The notes beneath the pieces are model-generated. The model did not search any database, was not told where the DNA came from, and saw nothing but the letters and a program-made list of their open reading frames with translations. From positions 1 through 9,742 of the forward strand of contig JAUWWJ010000032.1 of the NCBI GenBank assembly GCA_030616935.1: 9,742 nt of DNA, read 5' to 3'. Of the stretch, positions 1-6,225 are shown in pieces (within the stretch, counting starts at the first letter, position 1; each line of letters starts with the position of its first letter). The DNA is from Planctomycetaceae bacterium. Lineage in GTDB: Bacteria > Planctomycetota > Planctomycetia > Pirellulales > UBA1268. Position numbers and translations under genes: made by a program.

Positions 1-432
1 CGATCGCCACACAATGCCCTCCGAAGAATTCAATAAGCGGTCGGTACATGACAAATGCTGGCTCGAAAATAATGATCTCATCACCCGGATCGATGATGCC
101 ATAAGTGCTAAGACTAATGCCCCACTTGTACCGCTCGTGATGCAAAATGCTCGGTCGGTGTGCCCAAGCTTTTGTTGGACCTCGCTCGAAATCCGTGAAC
201 GAAGTTCTGGTATTCCTTGAGTAACCGTGTATCCATTTTTGCCGCTCATCATTGCCTCGTAGGCTGCGTTACGAGCGGCCTCTGGCATTGCGAAGTCAGG
301 CTGGCCAATCGAGAGGTTGATCGGGTCTTCGAGTGTCCGCATTAATTCGAACACACGCCTGATCCCAGACGAGTCAAAACGAGATGCCCGGCGAGAAATA
401 GCGGATCGTTGATTTCCGGAAGAATCCTTCAC
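1..432 (-). CDS. Class I/II pyridoxal-phosphate aminotransferase, N-terminal part, frame-disrupted
   Basis: This is the N-terminal third of a fold-type I PLP aminotransferase that runs off the left edge. Reading leftward from a GTG at 432, the product has SSGIRRVFEL, then DPINLSIGQPDF (the substrate-binding N-terminal motif), then NGYTVTQGIPELR, then the cofactor-phosphate loop ITSGTSGALVLALMA. These match the aspartate/aromatic aminotransferase superfamily. The usual next motif, IDPGDEIIIFEPAFVMYRP, is present but in a different frame, starting at about base 97. One base therefore seems to be missing between the GCA codon (99-97) and the ATC ATC GAT that follows. This may be a real mutation or a sequence error. 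Both frames stay open to base 1. The GTG start lies 6 bases after the TlpA-like stop, so the two genes are probably co-transcribed. The PLP lysine lies outside the window, and the substrate cannot be told from this part. Confidence 0.85.
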   Translation of the reverse strand, partial: MKDSSGNQRSAISRRASRFDSSGIRRVFELMRTLEDPINLSIGQPDFAMPEAARNAAYEAMMSGKNGYTVTQGIPELRSRISSEVQQKLGHTDRAFCITSGTSGALVLALMASSIRVMRSLFSSQHLSCTDRLLNSSEGIVWRS

Positions 433-438
433 CGAAGA

Positions 439-1614
439 TCAACTGCCTTCGCCCGAAGAATCCTTGAACAGCTCATCAAGAAGTTCGCCGAGTCGCTCAC
501 CACGGGCATTGAGGCTCACAACGTTGCCGTCTTTACCAATGAGGATAACCGTAGGAATACCGCTGATGCCATAGTATGTGGCGAGTGGGTGTTGCCACCC
601 AGATCCTTCCGAAGGCTCAAACAGAATGGGCCATGGAATTTTTCTTTCAGTAACAAATTTTTCAAGTGCATCGCGTTCTTGGTCTAAACTAATCCCAATA
701 ACTTCAAAGCCTTGGGAATGGTATTTTTCATATTGCTCTAGAACGTTTGGTATTTCTGCAATACAAGGGCCGCACCAGGTTGCCCAGAAATCAACCAGAA
801 CAATTTTACCAACAAGTGTGCTTTGGTCGAATGGTTGCCCGTCGAGTAGGGTCCCAGTGATTTTCATGGGGTTCCCAGGAAGAGAGAGTCGACGGAGTGT
901 TCCCTGAAAGCTTTCGGCCATCTGTCGAATACTCTCGTTTTCACTCTTAGCAAAAATAGGGCCGAATGTTTCGTAGGCCTGCTTTGATAGTGCTTCACCA
1001 CCAGGCATATGCTCAAAGGCACTTGCGAGTTGCATTGCAAGACCGGCAGTCGCGGCATCATCTGGGTTGGCCGTAAGAAGTTCACCGGCTTGTTTGATTA
1101 TCGCAGGTGCTTTCTCAACGTCTCGTTTCGTGAAAAGTTCTTGAGCCTGCTGCACTAGCAGTAACCGTTTTGCCTCAACGGCAAGGGCAGGGGAGGGCCC
1201 TTCAATGAGGCTCTTGGCGAATGCCTGGAGGTCTGAGGAGGCAGTCGTATCACCAAGTCGGCTGAGCATCATGAGGCTTTGAAGTTTTGCAGTCGCGGCT
1301 TCATCGAAGAGTTCATCGGAATCCTTAAGTTGCGACAGTGCCTTGTCGGCAGCCTCTACTGTGGCTGTTGCAATGGCTTGCATGGATTTCATCATTTCTT
1401 CACGTGATGTCGGCTGTGCAGCGTTTTGCCTTATTGTTCGGATGTAGTCGAGCATCTCCTCGGGAGTTCCTTTTGGAACAGGAGGGATATCTGAACTGGT
1501 GGCTTCGCCTTGATTGGCGGTTCCTGGTTCAGCGGAAAAGGCCAACGTGCTGAGATTTCCTGAAAGAAGTAGCAAGAAAAGTGGAATACCAAGAGCGGTG
1601 AAAAAACGAGCCAT
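439..1614 (-). CDS. Exported TlpA-like thiol-disulfide protein with long helical N-terminal region
   Basis: A 391-residue exported protein. Residues 1-28 form a signal peptide (hydrophobic stretch around 8-26, possible cleavage near AFSA). Residues 45-245 are Ala/Leu/Gln/Glu-rich and look fully helical, with no family I recognise. Residues 248-385 form a TlpA/ResA/AhpC-type thioredoxin domain. They include LVDFWATWCGPC with redox cysteines C281 and C284, the ISLDQ strand, and the cis-proline segment SGIPTVILIG with P354. Such domains reduce or isomerise protein disulfides outside the cytoplasm. Simple TlpA/ResA proteins are about 180 residues, so the N-terminal half is an extra module. The ATG at 1614 is preceded by AGAGG at suitable spacing. 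The downstream aminotransferase begins 6 bases after the stop. The upstream neighbour encodes an exported protein with CxC pairs, which could be a substrate (inference). Confidence 0.9.
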   Translation of the reverse strand: MARFFTALGIPLFLLLLSGNLSTLAFSAEPGTANQGEATSSDIPPVPKGTPEEMLDYIRTIRQNAAQPTSREEMMKSMQAIATATVEAADKALSQLKDSDELFDEAATAKLQSLMMLSRLGDTTASSDLQAFAKSLIEGPSPALAVEAKRLLLVQQAQELFTKRDVEKAPAIIKQAGELLTANPDDAATAGLAMQLASAFEHMPGGEALSKQAYETFGPIFAKSENESIRQMAESFQGTLRRLSLPGNPMKITGTLLDGQPFDQSTLVGKIVLVDFWATWCGPCIAEIPNVLEQYEKYHSQGFEVIGISLDQERDALEKFVTERKIPWPILFEPSEGSGWQHPLATYYGISGIPTVILIGKDGNVVSLNARGERLGELLDELFKDSSGEGS

Positions 1615-1756
1615 CAGGGGAGCCTCTTCTGAGTCTGGAAGTGGTTGCTGAGCAAAAGGATTGGCCGAGTGCTAATCCCAACATTCATCAGCCTACTCTG
1701 AGATAGACCGCTTCGGCAATTGATAGCCAAAAGTTCGCCTTAGGAAGTTCGAAACA

Positions 1757-1774
1757 GACTATTGGACAATAGTC
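1757..1774. repeat. 18-bp inverted repeat over a stop codon
   Basis: GACTATTGGACAATAGTC has perfect 8-bp arms around a 2-base centre. It covers the last codons and the TAG of the DUF11 gene and faces the 144-bp gap before the TlpA-like gene. The small centre and the lack of a following T tract on the minus strand argue against a classic intrinsic terminator. It could be a protein-binding site or chance. Confidence 0.35.
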
Positions 1775-2880
1775 CTCATGCGAACAAATCCACTCTGTCC
1801 AGCCTCAAGAGGAGATTCTAGCTGCCACGATATAGATGTTGTGCCATCGGCTGCCGGGGCTATTTTGATCTCCGAGGGAAGGTTGGCCGCGGGTGAGGAC
1901 TCAATGAGTTTCAACCGCTGTGGTAAGACATCCATAATCACAATATCAGTGAGGGGTACGTCTCCGGAATTCAAAAAAGCGATCGTGAAGTCAATTTCTT
2001 CACCGATTCGCGCAGAATCACTTCCGGATCGTTTGCACAAGGTCAGTTCAGCCCGCCCTAAAGACTCAACTCGCAGCGTGGCGATTCCCTGACTTGCAGA
2101 AGTAACATCAGCCTTTTGGTCATTGAAGACTGCGTTGGCTGCTGTGAGTCGTGTCCAGGCTATGGGGACATCAATGCCAATAGACTCGGCGATGTGTTCT
2201 TTCTTGTCCGCAGACTTCACATGTGTGTCGTACACACGTTCATCAGCTTTTTCCTGGCTGAGGGATTGATTCGGTAGCATTGTGGTATCGACGCCAAGTG
2301 GTCCGGAACGTTCTTCGACGGCCAGGCCAGACTTTGATTTTCGTGCCATCTGCAGGCTTGTTAGCTGGGCTGCATTGCCCGGCGGTTGAAGAATTGTCTG
2401 GCTGGCGAGGCTTTTATCACTAGAAACTCCAGCAGGTCCCAGAGGGACCGATTCCTCGTAGAGCCGTGTCACGTTTCGAACACTTCCAAAGCGAGGTGCA
2501 TAAATGCATTCACAGTTTGTGCGGGTGATACGTGACGATCTGGCAGCGTTGATATCATTCAGGTCGGAATCCTCATCTCTTCGATAGCGAGCCACAGTGT
2601 CGCCGGTCGAGAGGCCTCCTATGCCCGTATGGCCAATAGGATATGCGGAGTTTCTCCCGTCTCCCCCATTGCAGATAAGCGGCGGAAGGATTGGCGGAAG
2701 GTGTACGATATTTGTACGTCTGGGATATGCCGAGCATTCACAAGACTCTGCGTGGAGTGAAGAAATTTCTTGTGAAGGCGTAGCGGCCAACAGCGGGACG
2801 TTCACAAGTCCAGTGCAGGAAAAAAAAGTAACAATTATTTTTTGAACGGATCGTGCGTGATGTCGATACAAAAAAAACAT
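1759..2880 (-). CDS. Exported DUF11/OmcB-like protein with CxC pairs
   Basis: A 373-residue protein with an N-terminal hydrophobic segment (about 13-32, likely cleaved near LLAA), so probably exported. Residues 43-155 resemble the conserved front part of planctomycete OmcB-like proteins: CEC at 47-49, LICNGGDG around 68-75, GDTVARY around 93-99, and CECIYAPRFGSVR at 123-135. Residues 160-275 are low-complexity and weakly conserved in appearance. Residues 277-373 form a DUF11-type beta-sandwich: RIGEEIDFTIAFLNSGD, then TDIVIMDVLPQRL, then a closing strand ending VRMRTIV. In Chlamydia, proteins with this domain are cysteine-rich, disulfide-crosslinked envelope components. A structural envelope role is the best inference here. 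The start has AGGA six bases upstream, and the gap to the preceding gene is 17 bases, so the two are probably co-transcribed. Confidence 0.82.
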   Translation of the reverse strand: MFFLYRHHARSVQKIIVTFFSCTGLVNVPLLAATPSQEISSLHAESCECSAYPRRTNIVHLPPILPPLICNGGDGRNSAYPIGHTGIGGLSTGDTVARYRRDEDSDLNDINAARSSRITRTNCECIYAPRFGSVRNVTRLYEESVPLGPAGVSSDKSLASQTILQPPGNAAQLTSLQMARKSKSGLAVEERSGPLGVDTTMLPNQSLSQEKADERVYDTHVKSADKKEHIAESIGIDVPIAWTRLTAANAVFNDQKADVTSASQGIATLRVESLGRAELTLCKRSGSDSARIGEEIDFTIAFLNSGDVPLTDIVIMDVLPQRLKLIESSPAANLPSEIKIAPAADGTTSISWQLESPLEAGQSGFVRMRTIVQ

Positions 2881-2897
2881 TGGTATTCCTGCGACAA

Positions 2898-3560
2898 TTA
2901 CAGAGGCAATCGGTTACCAATTCGTAATTCGGCGACTGGGGCACCAAGGGTGCTTGCAACTGCGAGGCAACTGTCGCCCGGCTGGATATCAAACCACCTG
3001 TCTGCAAGAACGTCAGAAGCTTCTGGTTCATTTGATACATACACAACACGTTGTACATGGTTCCCTGAGAACGCCTCGTTCAAATCATCTTCGTCAATTA
3101 CAATTTCGATTGGAAATCGCCACTTCTGTCCTCGTGGTGTTACTAGCGGAGATAAAACGCGGACAGACGGATAGAGCTCATCTGTCGGACGATGAAGCAC
3201 TCCTGTAATCCTCAATCGATAGCTGAGACCAGGCAATAAACCGACCCTTAGAGGAAGTGCCTCGGATTGCGACCAGCCGGTTCTAGTTTGAATTGAAACG
3301 AGAAGGCCTTTCGGCCCTCTTAGTTCGACTGGTTGCTGGTACTGCTCTACTTCATCCAGACGGGGACCGAACTGCGGGGGGCGGGTACTGCCAATCGCTC
3401 CCGGTTCTGTCTTTACGGCGATTGGTTTCTCCAACCGTGGTCCTTCGATGTCGCCAGCTTGGGCTACTGTCATTGTAAGGACCACCGTGGCAATCGCCGG
3501 CATTCCGCCGAAGTTCCGCAGCGCGGACCCTGTCTGGATGGAAGTATCAGTTTTGGACAT
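2898..3560 (-). CDS. Exported protein of unknown function, paralogue of the neighbouring lipoprotein domain
   Basis: A 220-residue protein with no named family that I recognise. Residues 20-35 are hydrophobic and end in AQA, so it is likely exported with an unusually long front part. A start at the internal Met20 is also possible, and neither start has a clear Shine-Dalgarno. The region 84-217 aligns by eye with residues about 102-252 of the upstream lipoprotein. Shared landmarks are YRLRIT (114-119) with YRLKLT, ELYPSVRV with ELYPTLEV, IDEDDL (155-160) with LTDEDL, GNHVQRVVYV with GNFVTKVVYL, and the closing RIGNR with RIGNK. This looks like a tandem duplication with divergence. It lies 73 bases after the lipoprotein gene and 17 bases before the DUF11/OmcB-like gene, suggesting one transcription unit and an envelope role. 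Confidence 0.75.
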   Translation of the reverse strand: MSKTDTSIQTGSALRNFGGMPAIATVVLTMTVAQAGDIEGPRLEKPIAVKTEPGAIGSTRPPQFGPRLDEVEQYQQPVELRGPKGLLVSIQTRTGWSQSEALPLRVGLLPGLSYRLRITGVLHRPTDELYPSVRVLSPLVTPRGQKWRFPIEIVIDEDDLNEAFSGNHVQRVVYVSNEPEASDVLADRWFDIQPGDSCLAVASTLGAPVAELRIGNRLPL

Positions 3561-3633
3561 AAATTGTGGTGAAGGTTCTTTTGGTCTATCGGACTGTCTA
3601 TCGACTGAGTGTTAGTTGCTGGTAAATTTTTCC

Positions 3634-4902
3634 TTAAAAAGCTGATGGAGTCGGAGGACAGGTACAGTCACGATGACCGCATCCCCGGCAGATGATTGCC
3701 GCTGCTGCCTCTGCGTCTGGATCCGGGCCACCGTTATCAACCCAGCGGGTACGGTCTTCACGAGGCTGCTTGAGGTGAACCTGTGGCACATCCGAGCGTT
3801 CGGAAACGTATGCACGAGACGCAGGTTTTGGATAGCTCAGTCCAGGCGCTTGTTGCACATGTAAGTTCAAATGTTTTGTTGGACCTGGAAGGTTTGTTCT
3901 TGTGTGATTCGTAATCGTATGATTCTTTAGGCCAGCTGGGCCACCAAGCGGTATGTGTGCAGGGCCAGGAAGCCCAATTGGTGTACCCGTAATAGGGATT
4001 CCATAGCTTGGAGCTGTCATGCCCGCCACAAAAGCGGGTGGTAATTGTCCTGATGTGTCACCACAGGGTAGGCCAAGAGGCATGCCTGCTGCGGTTTGTG
4101 AAATGGCACCTGTAGGCATAGCACCTTGCATTACGATGGATTCAAGATCTTTGTTGCCAATCCGAATAATTGCCAGGATTGATCCTCTGCGATCAGCTTC
4201 AACAACGGGATCAACACCCGGGTCAAGGCGTGTGCTTACCAGTGTTTCAACGCCGGCTACTGCAAGCTCCTGGTAGTCCGGGTCAGGAAGATAGACAACT
4301 TTTGTAACAAAGTTTCCAGTTGTGACCTGGTCAAGGTCTTCGTCAGTAAGTTGGACAGGAACCGTGTTGTGCGCAATGAAGGCAGCGGTTCTTGGTGTGG
4401 TTGGTGCGACTTCAAGCGTCGGATATAACTCGACTCCCTCACGATCTGTGCCAGGAATATTCGTTAGCTTCAGTCGATAGATCGCTCCTTGTGGGAAATC
4501 AGAGCGGCCAGGGGCAATGAGTGGAGTTGAATCGAACCCGCCCACACTTGCTATGTCCCAACGGACTTGCATGCCATCGGGACCCAAGAAGTGTATCTGA
4601 GACATTGGTGGTCCGTTGGCCACAGGCGGGACCATGCCGCCGGTTGCTAATGCGGCGACACCGTTCTCTGACACGAACTCTTCGTAGCCAACAGGGGCTA
4701 TGATTCCTGGTCCAGGCCCATCAACACCAGGTCCTGGATGGGCGAGCATTTGAGGGGGCGGCAAAACGTTCGTGTGTGGCTGAGCAGCAGTTCCAAGGCC
4801 GGCTATTCCCGAAAGAGGGGAATTTGCTGGGATGTGGCAGCCAGTAAGTGCTGTCACCAACGAAAGCCCTATAAGTTTTCGAGCACAGATGTTGAATTTC
4901 AC
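3634..4902 (-). CDS. Lipoprotein of unknown function with Cys-rich C-terminal tail
   Basis: A 422-residue protein starting at GTG 4902. The open frame extends upstream to 5106, but this start has GGAG at 8-base spacing and puts a perfect lipoprotein signal at the N-terminus: a basic front, the hydrophobic LIGLSLVTA, and lipobox LTGC with Cys22 as the lipidated residue. Residues 25-100 are Pro/Gly-rich. Residues about 102-252 are a domain shared with the next gene (YRLKLT, ELYPTLEV, LTDEDL, GNFVTKVVY, RIGNK). Residues 255-400 are a low-complexity Gly/Pro/Thr/His-rich stretch. The C-terminus has CRGCGHRDCTC with cysteines at 405, 408, 413 and 415, resembling a small metal- or disulfide-binding knuckle. 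It is probably the first gene of the leftward cluster. No function is known to me; the envelope location is inferred from the lipobox. Confidence 0.8.
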   Translation of the reverse strand: MKFNICARKLIGLSLVTALTGCHIPANSPLSGIAGLGTAAQPHTNVLPPPQMLAHPGPGVDGPGPGIIAPVGYEEFVSENGVAALATGGMVPPVANGPPMSQIHFLGPDGMQVRWDIASVGGFDSTPLIAPGRSDFPQGAIYRLKLTNIPGTDREGVELYPTLEVAPTTPRTAAFIAHNTVPVQLTDEDLDQVTTGNFVTKVVYLPDPDYQELAVAGVETLVSTRLDPGVDPVVEADRRGSILAIIRIGNKDLESIVMQGAMPTGAISQTAAGMPLGLPCGDTSGQLPPAFVAGMTAPSYGIPITGTPIGLPGPAHIPLGGPAGLKNHTITNHTRTNLPGPTKHLNLHVQQAPGLSYPKPASRAYVSERSDVPQVHLKQPREDRTRWVDNGGPDPDAEAAAAIICRGCGHRDCTCPPTPSAF

Positions 4903-4910
4903 TTCAGAGT

Positions 4911-4914
4911 CTCC
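4911..4914 (-). promoter_or_regulatory. Ribosome binding site deciding the lipoprotein start
   Basis: GGAG on the minus strand lies 8 bases before the GTG at 4902. It supports this start over the GTG at 5106, which would bury the lipoprotein signal 68 residues into the protein. Confidence 0.7.
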
Positions 4915-4959
4915 AGCCTTTGGGAACCGGGTGGGGTGTTTCTTGCTATTCTTGGGCAA

Positions 4960-4971
4960 CCGAAAATTCGG
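4960..4971. repeat. 12-bp inverted repeat followed by CATG
   Basis: CCGAAAATTCGG has 5-bp arms around AA and is followed directly by CATG. The larger palindrome at 5018-5031 is also followed by CATG. The two centres are about 59 bases apart. They could be related regulator sites, but the resemblance is short and may be chance. Confidence 0.3.
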
Positions 4972-5002
4972 CATGTGCCTTTCGTTTTCTATTTCGTAGA
5001 CT

Positions 5003-5029
5003 TCTGATATCTCGACACCGGAACGTTCC
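5003..5029 (-). promoter_or_regulatory. Candidate ECF-sigma promoter for the leftward cluster
   Basis: On the minus strand, GGAACGT (5029-5023) is followed after 15 bases by TCAGA (5007-5003). This is close to the RpoE-type ECF pattern GGAACTT-N15/16-TC(T/A)GA. Transcription would begin near 4996, about 95 bases before the GTG start at 4902. The match is by eye only, and which sigma factor would use it is unknown. Confidence 0.35.
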
Positions 5030-5031
5030 GG
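5018..5031. repeat. Perfect 14-bp palindrome in the divergent spacer
   Basis: CCGGAACGTTCCGG is its own reverse complement. It presents GGAAC on both strands and so forms the overlapping -35 parts of the two candidate divergent promoters. It could instead be the operator of a dimeric regulator. Confidence 0.5.
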
Positions 5032-5047
5032 CATGGCGAAAATCAGT
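5020..5047 (+). promoter_or_regulatory. Candidate ECF-sigma promoter for the rightward gene
   Basis: GGAACGT (5020-5026) is followed after 16 bases by TCAGT (5043-5047), a weaker mirror of the leftward promoter. Transcription would begin near 5054, about 85 bases before the ATG at 5138. Confidence 0.28.
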
Positions 5048-5137
5048 GCTTTGTCATACTTCGACTTTCCCGCACCGAAATCTTTGGAAAAACCCGTAGA
5101 AATCACGAAATTGGTAGATTTTGCCCGAAGTGCCGAG

Positions 5138-6088
5138 ATGTTTGCGTTGGATTACAGACGTTTTTTACGTTGCGTTGCGCTGTTGTTAGTCTGGGTAGCG
5201 TCTCTGTTCTTCGGTGGGAGAAGTAGATCTCAAGAGAGAGCCGAGAGCAGCGTCTATCAGCAGTCAGCCAACTCGGGGGTTCGCCAGACTGCAGAGTTGA
5301 TCTCTTCCCAGAAGCAGGCTGAACGACTGGTTGCTTCAATGCTGTCGCGTCTTGGGCGTGTAGAGTCCATCTCTGCACGTATCAGGCAGCGCACCCGAGC
5401 TGAAGGAATGGTGATTGTTGGAACAGGGCGATATCTGCAACAGGGCAGTGGGGTAGATCAGCAATTTCGTTTTGAGGTAGTCAATAAAGCGGATACCGAA
5501 ACATTTGAGTTACTTGAAGTTTCTGATGGACTTTCTTTTTGGAAATTTCAAAAGGGAAGCAGTACGCCAGTACGTTTAGCCCGAGTGGACATTTCTCAAA
5601 TTCGGACAAAACTCAAAGATTTTGGCATCGAGGAAAGTCAGGCCGTTGCTCCTCATTTGGGTGGATTGCAAGGGGCACTCGCACACATACGGCGTTATTT
5701 TCAATTTGAATCAGCCGAGAGGGAATCGCTCGAAGGGCTTCCGGTCTGGCGAGTAGTCGGTCGATGGAACTCAAGTCGGCTGATGGAAATTTTCCCACAC
5801 CTCAAGGCGTTGCCGAATTCTTCAGAGGGCGTTGTCGAGGAGTTCCCTGCAGGAACGCCTTGTTCCGTAGAGTTAATCATTGGGAGTGAACAGCTATTTC
5901 CCTTCCGAATAACATGGGTTGGTCGGAGTGATGATGGCGAAGTTGAGCCAATATCAATTCTCGAACTCTACGAAGTAAGGCTGGGGGAACCGATAGACTC
6001 AGCTGCATTTGTGTATAAGCCGTCGGCAGAAGGTCTTCTTGATGTGACAGAGCAGTTCGTTCGAGCAATCCAGCCACTAAGGCAATAG
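5138..6088 (+). CDS. Exported LolA-like protein
   Basis: A 316-residue protein from the ATG at 5138. This start was preferred over the in-frame ATG at 5033 because it places a signal peptide at the N-terminus: basic residues 7-11, hydrophobic VALLLVWVASLFF, possible cleavage near SRSQ. It also removes overlap with the divergent gene's longer frame. GAAG lies 7 bases upstream as a weak ribosome site. The mature part begins with a helix (residues about 50-75: QAERLVASMLSRLGRVESI), followed by beta-rich sequence such as GTGRYLQQG, FRFEV and GLSFWKF. It ends with a conserved strand ELYEVRLGEPIDSAAFVYKPS. This layout fits the LolA/LolB-like half-barrel fold that binds lipid or lipoprotein acyl chains. 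The sequence is divergent, so carrying lipoproteins is only a possibility. It heads a rightward pair with the membrane-protein gene 137 bases downstream. Confidence 0.75.
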   Translation: MFALDYRRFLRCVALLLVWVASLFFGGRSRSQERAESSVYQQSANSGVRQTAELISSQKQAERLVASMLSRLGRVESISARIRQRTRAEGMVIVGTGRYLQQGSGVDQQFRFEVVNKADTETFELLEVSDGLSFWKFQKGSSTPVRLARVDISQIRTKLKDFGIEESQAVAPHLGGLQGALAHIRRYFQFESAERESLEGLPVWRVVGRWNSSRLMEIFPHLKALPNSSEGVVEEFPAGTPCSVELIIGSEQLFPFRITWVGRSDDGEVEPISILELYEVRLGEPIDSAAFVYKPSAEGLLDVTEQFVRAIQPLRQ

Positions 6089-6165
6089 GGTGGCCAAAAT
6101 CTGGTTCATTTTCTGCCGGCACCAGACACGTTTCGCTGTTTCGTTGAAGGGAAGGGGACTATCCT

Positions 6166-6216
6166 ATGAAAGCGAAAAGGGATGTACATATCATCAGAGT
6201 GTCTTCACGCATCTAG
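6166..6216 (+). CDS. Possible 16-codon leader ORF
   Basis: An ATG at 6166, with a purine-rich GAAGGGGA about 8 bases upstream, opens a short frame encoding MKAKRDVHIIRVSSRI. Its TAG (6214-6216) overlaps the GGGAG ribosome site of the membrane-protein gene starting at 6226. That arrangement would suit translational coupling or a leader peptide. It is too short to support by composition and could be chance. Confidence 0.22.
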   Translation: MKAKRDVHIIRVSSRI

Positions 6217-6225
6217 GGAGTAAAA

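Larger units (their letters stand above)
4903..5137. promoter_or_regulatory. Divergent promoter region
   Basis: This 235-bp spacer separates the leftward lipoprotein cluster from the rightward LolA-like gene. Long open frames extend into it from both sides and overlap each other between 5033 and 5106. Signal-peptide and ribosome-site evidence places both true starts outside it. It contains the palindromes at 5018-5031 and 4960-4971 and the candidate promoters listed separately. Confidence 0.65.

Noticed and set aside
90..105. Programmed ribosomal frameshift in the aminotransferase
   Set aside because: No slippery heptamer or obvious stimulating hairpin is visible, and family members are normally one continuous frame.
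14..220. Plus-strand open frame of 68 codons at the left edge
   Set aside because: It lies antisense to a clearly recognisable aminotransferase and has no protein-like features.
5018..5031. LexA (SOS) box
   Set aside because: Known LexA boxes have a spacer between GAAC and GTTC. Here the halves abut, so an ECF -35 pair or another operator fits better.
4903..5106. 68-residue N-terminal extension of the lipoprotein
   Set aside because: It would bury the lipobox, it overlaps the divergent gene's longer frame, and a good ribosome site lies before GTG 4902.
5033..5137. 35-residue N-terminal extension of the LolA-like protein
   Set aside because: It places the signal peptide internally and overlaps the candidate promoter elements.
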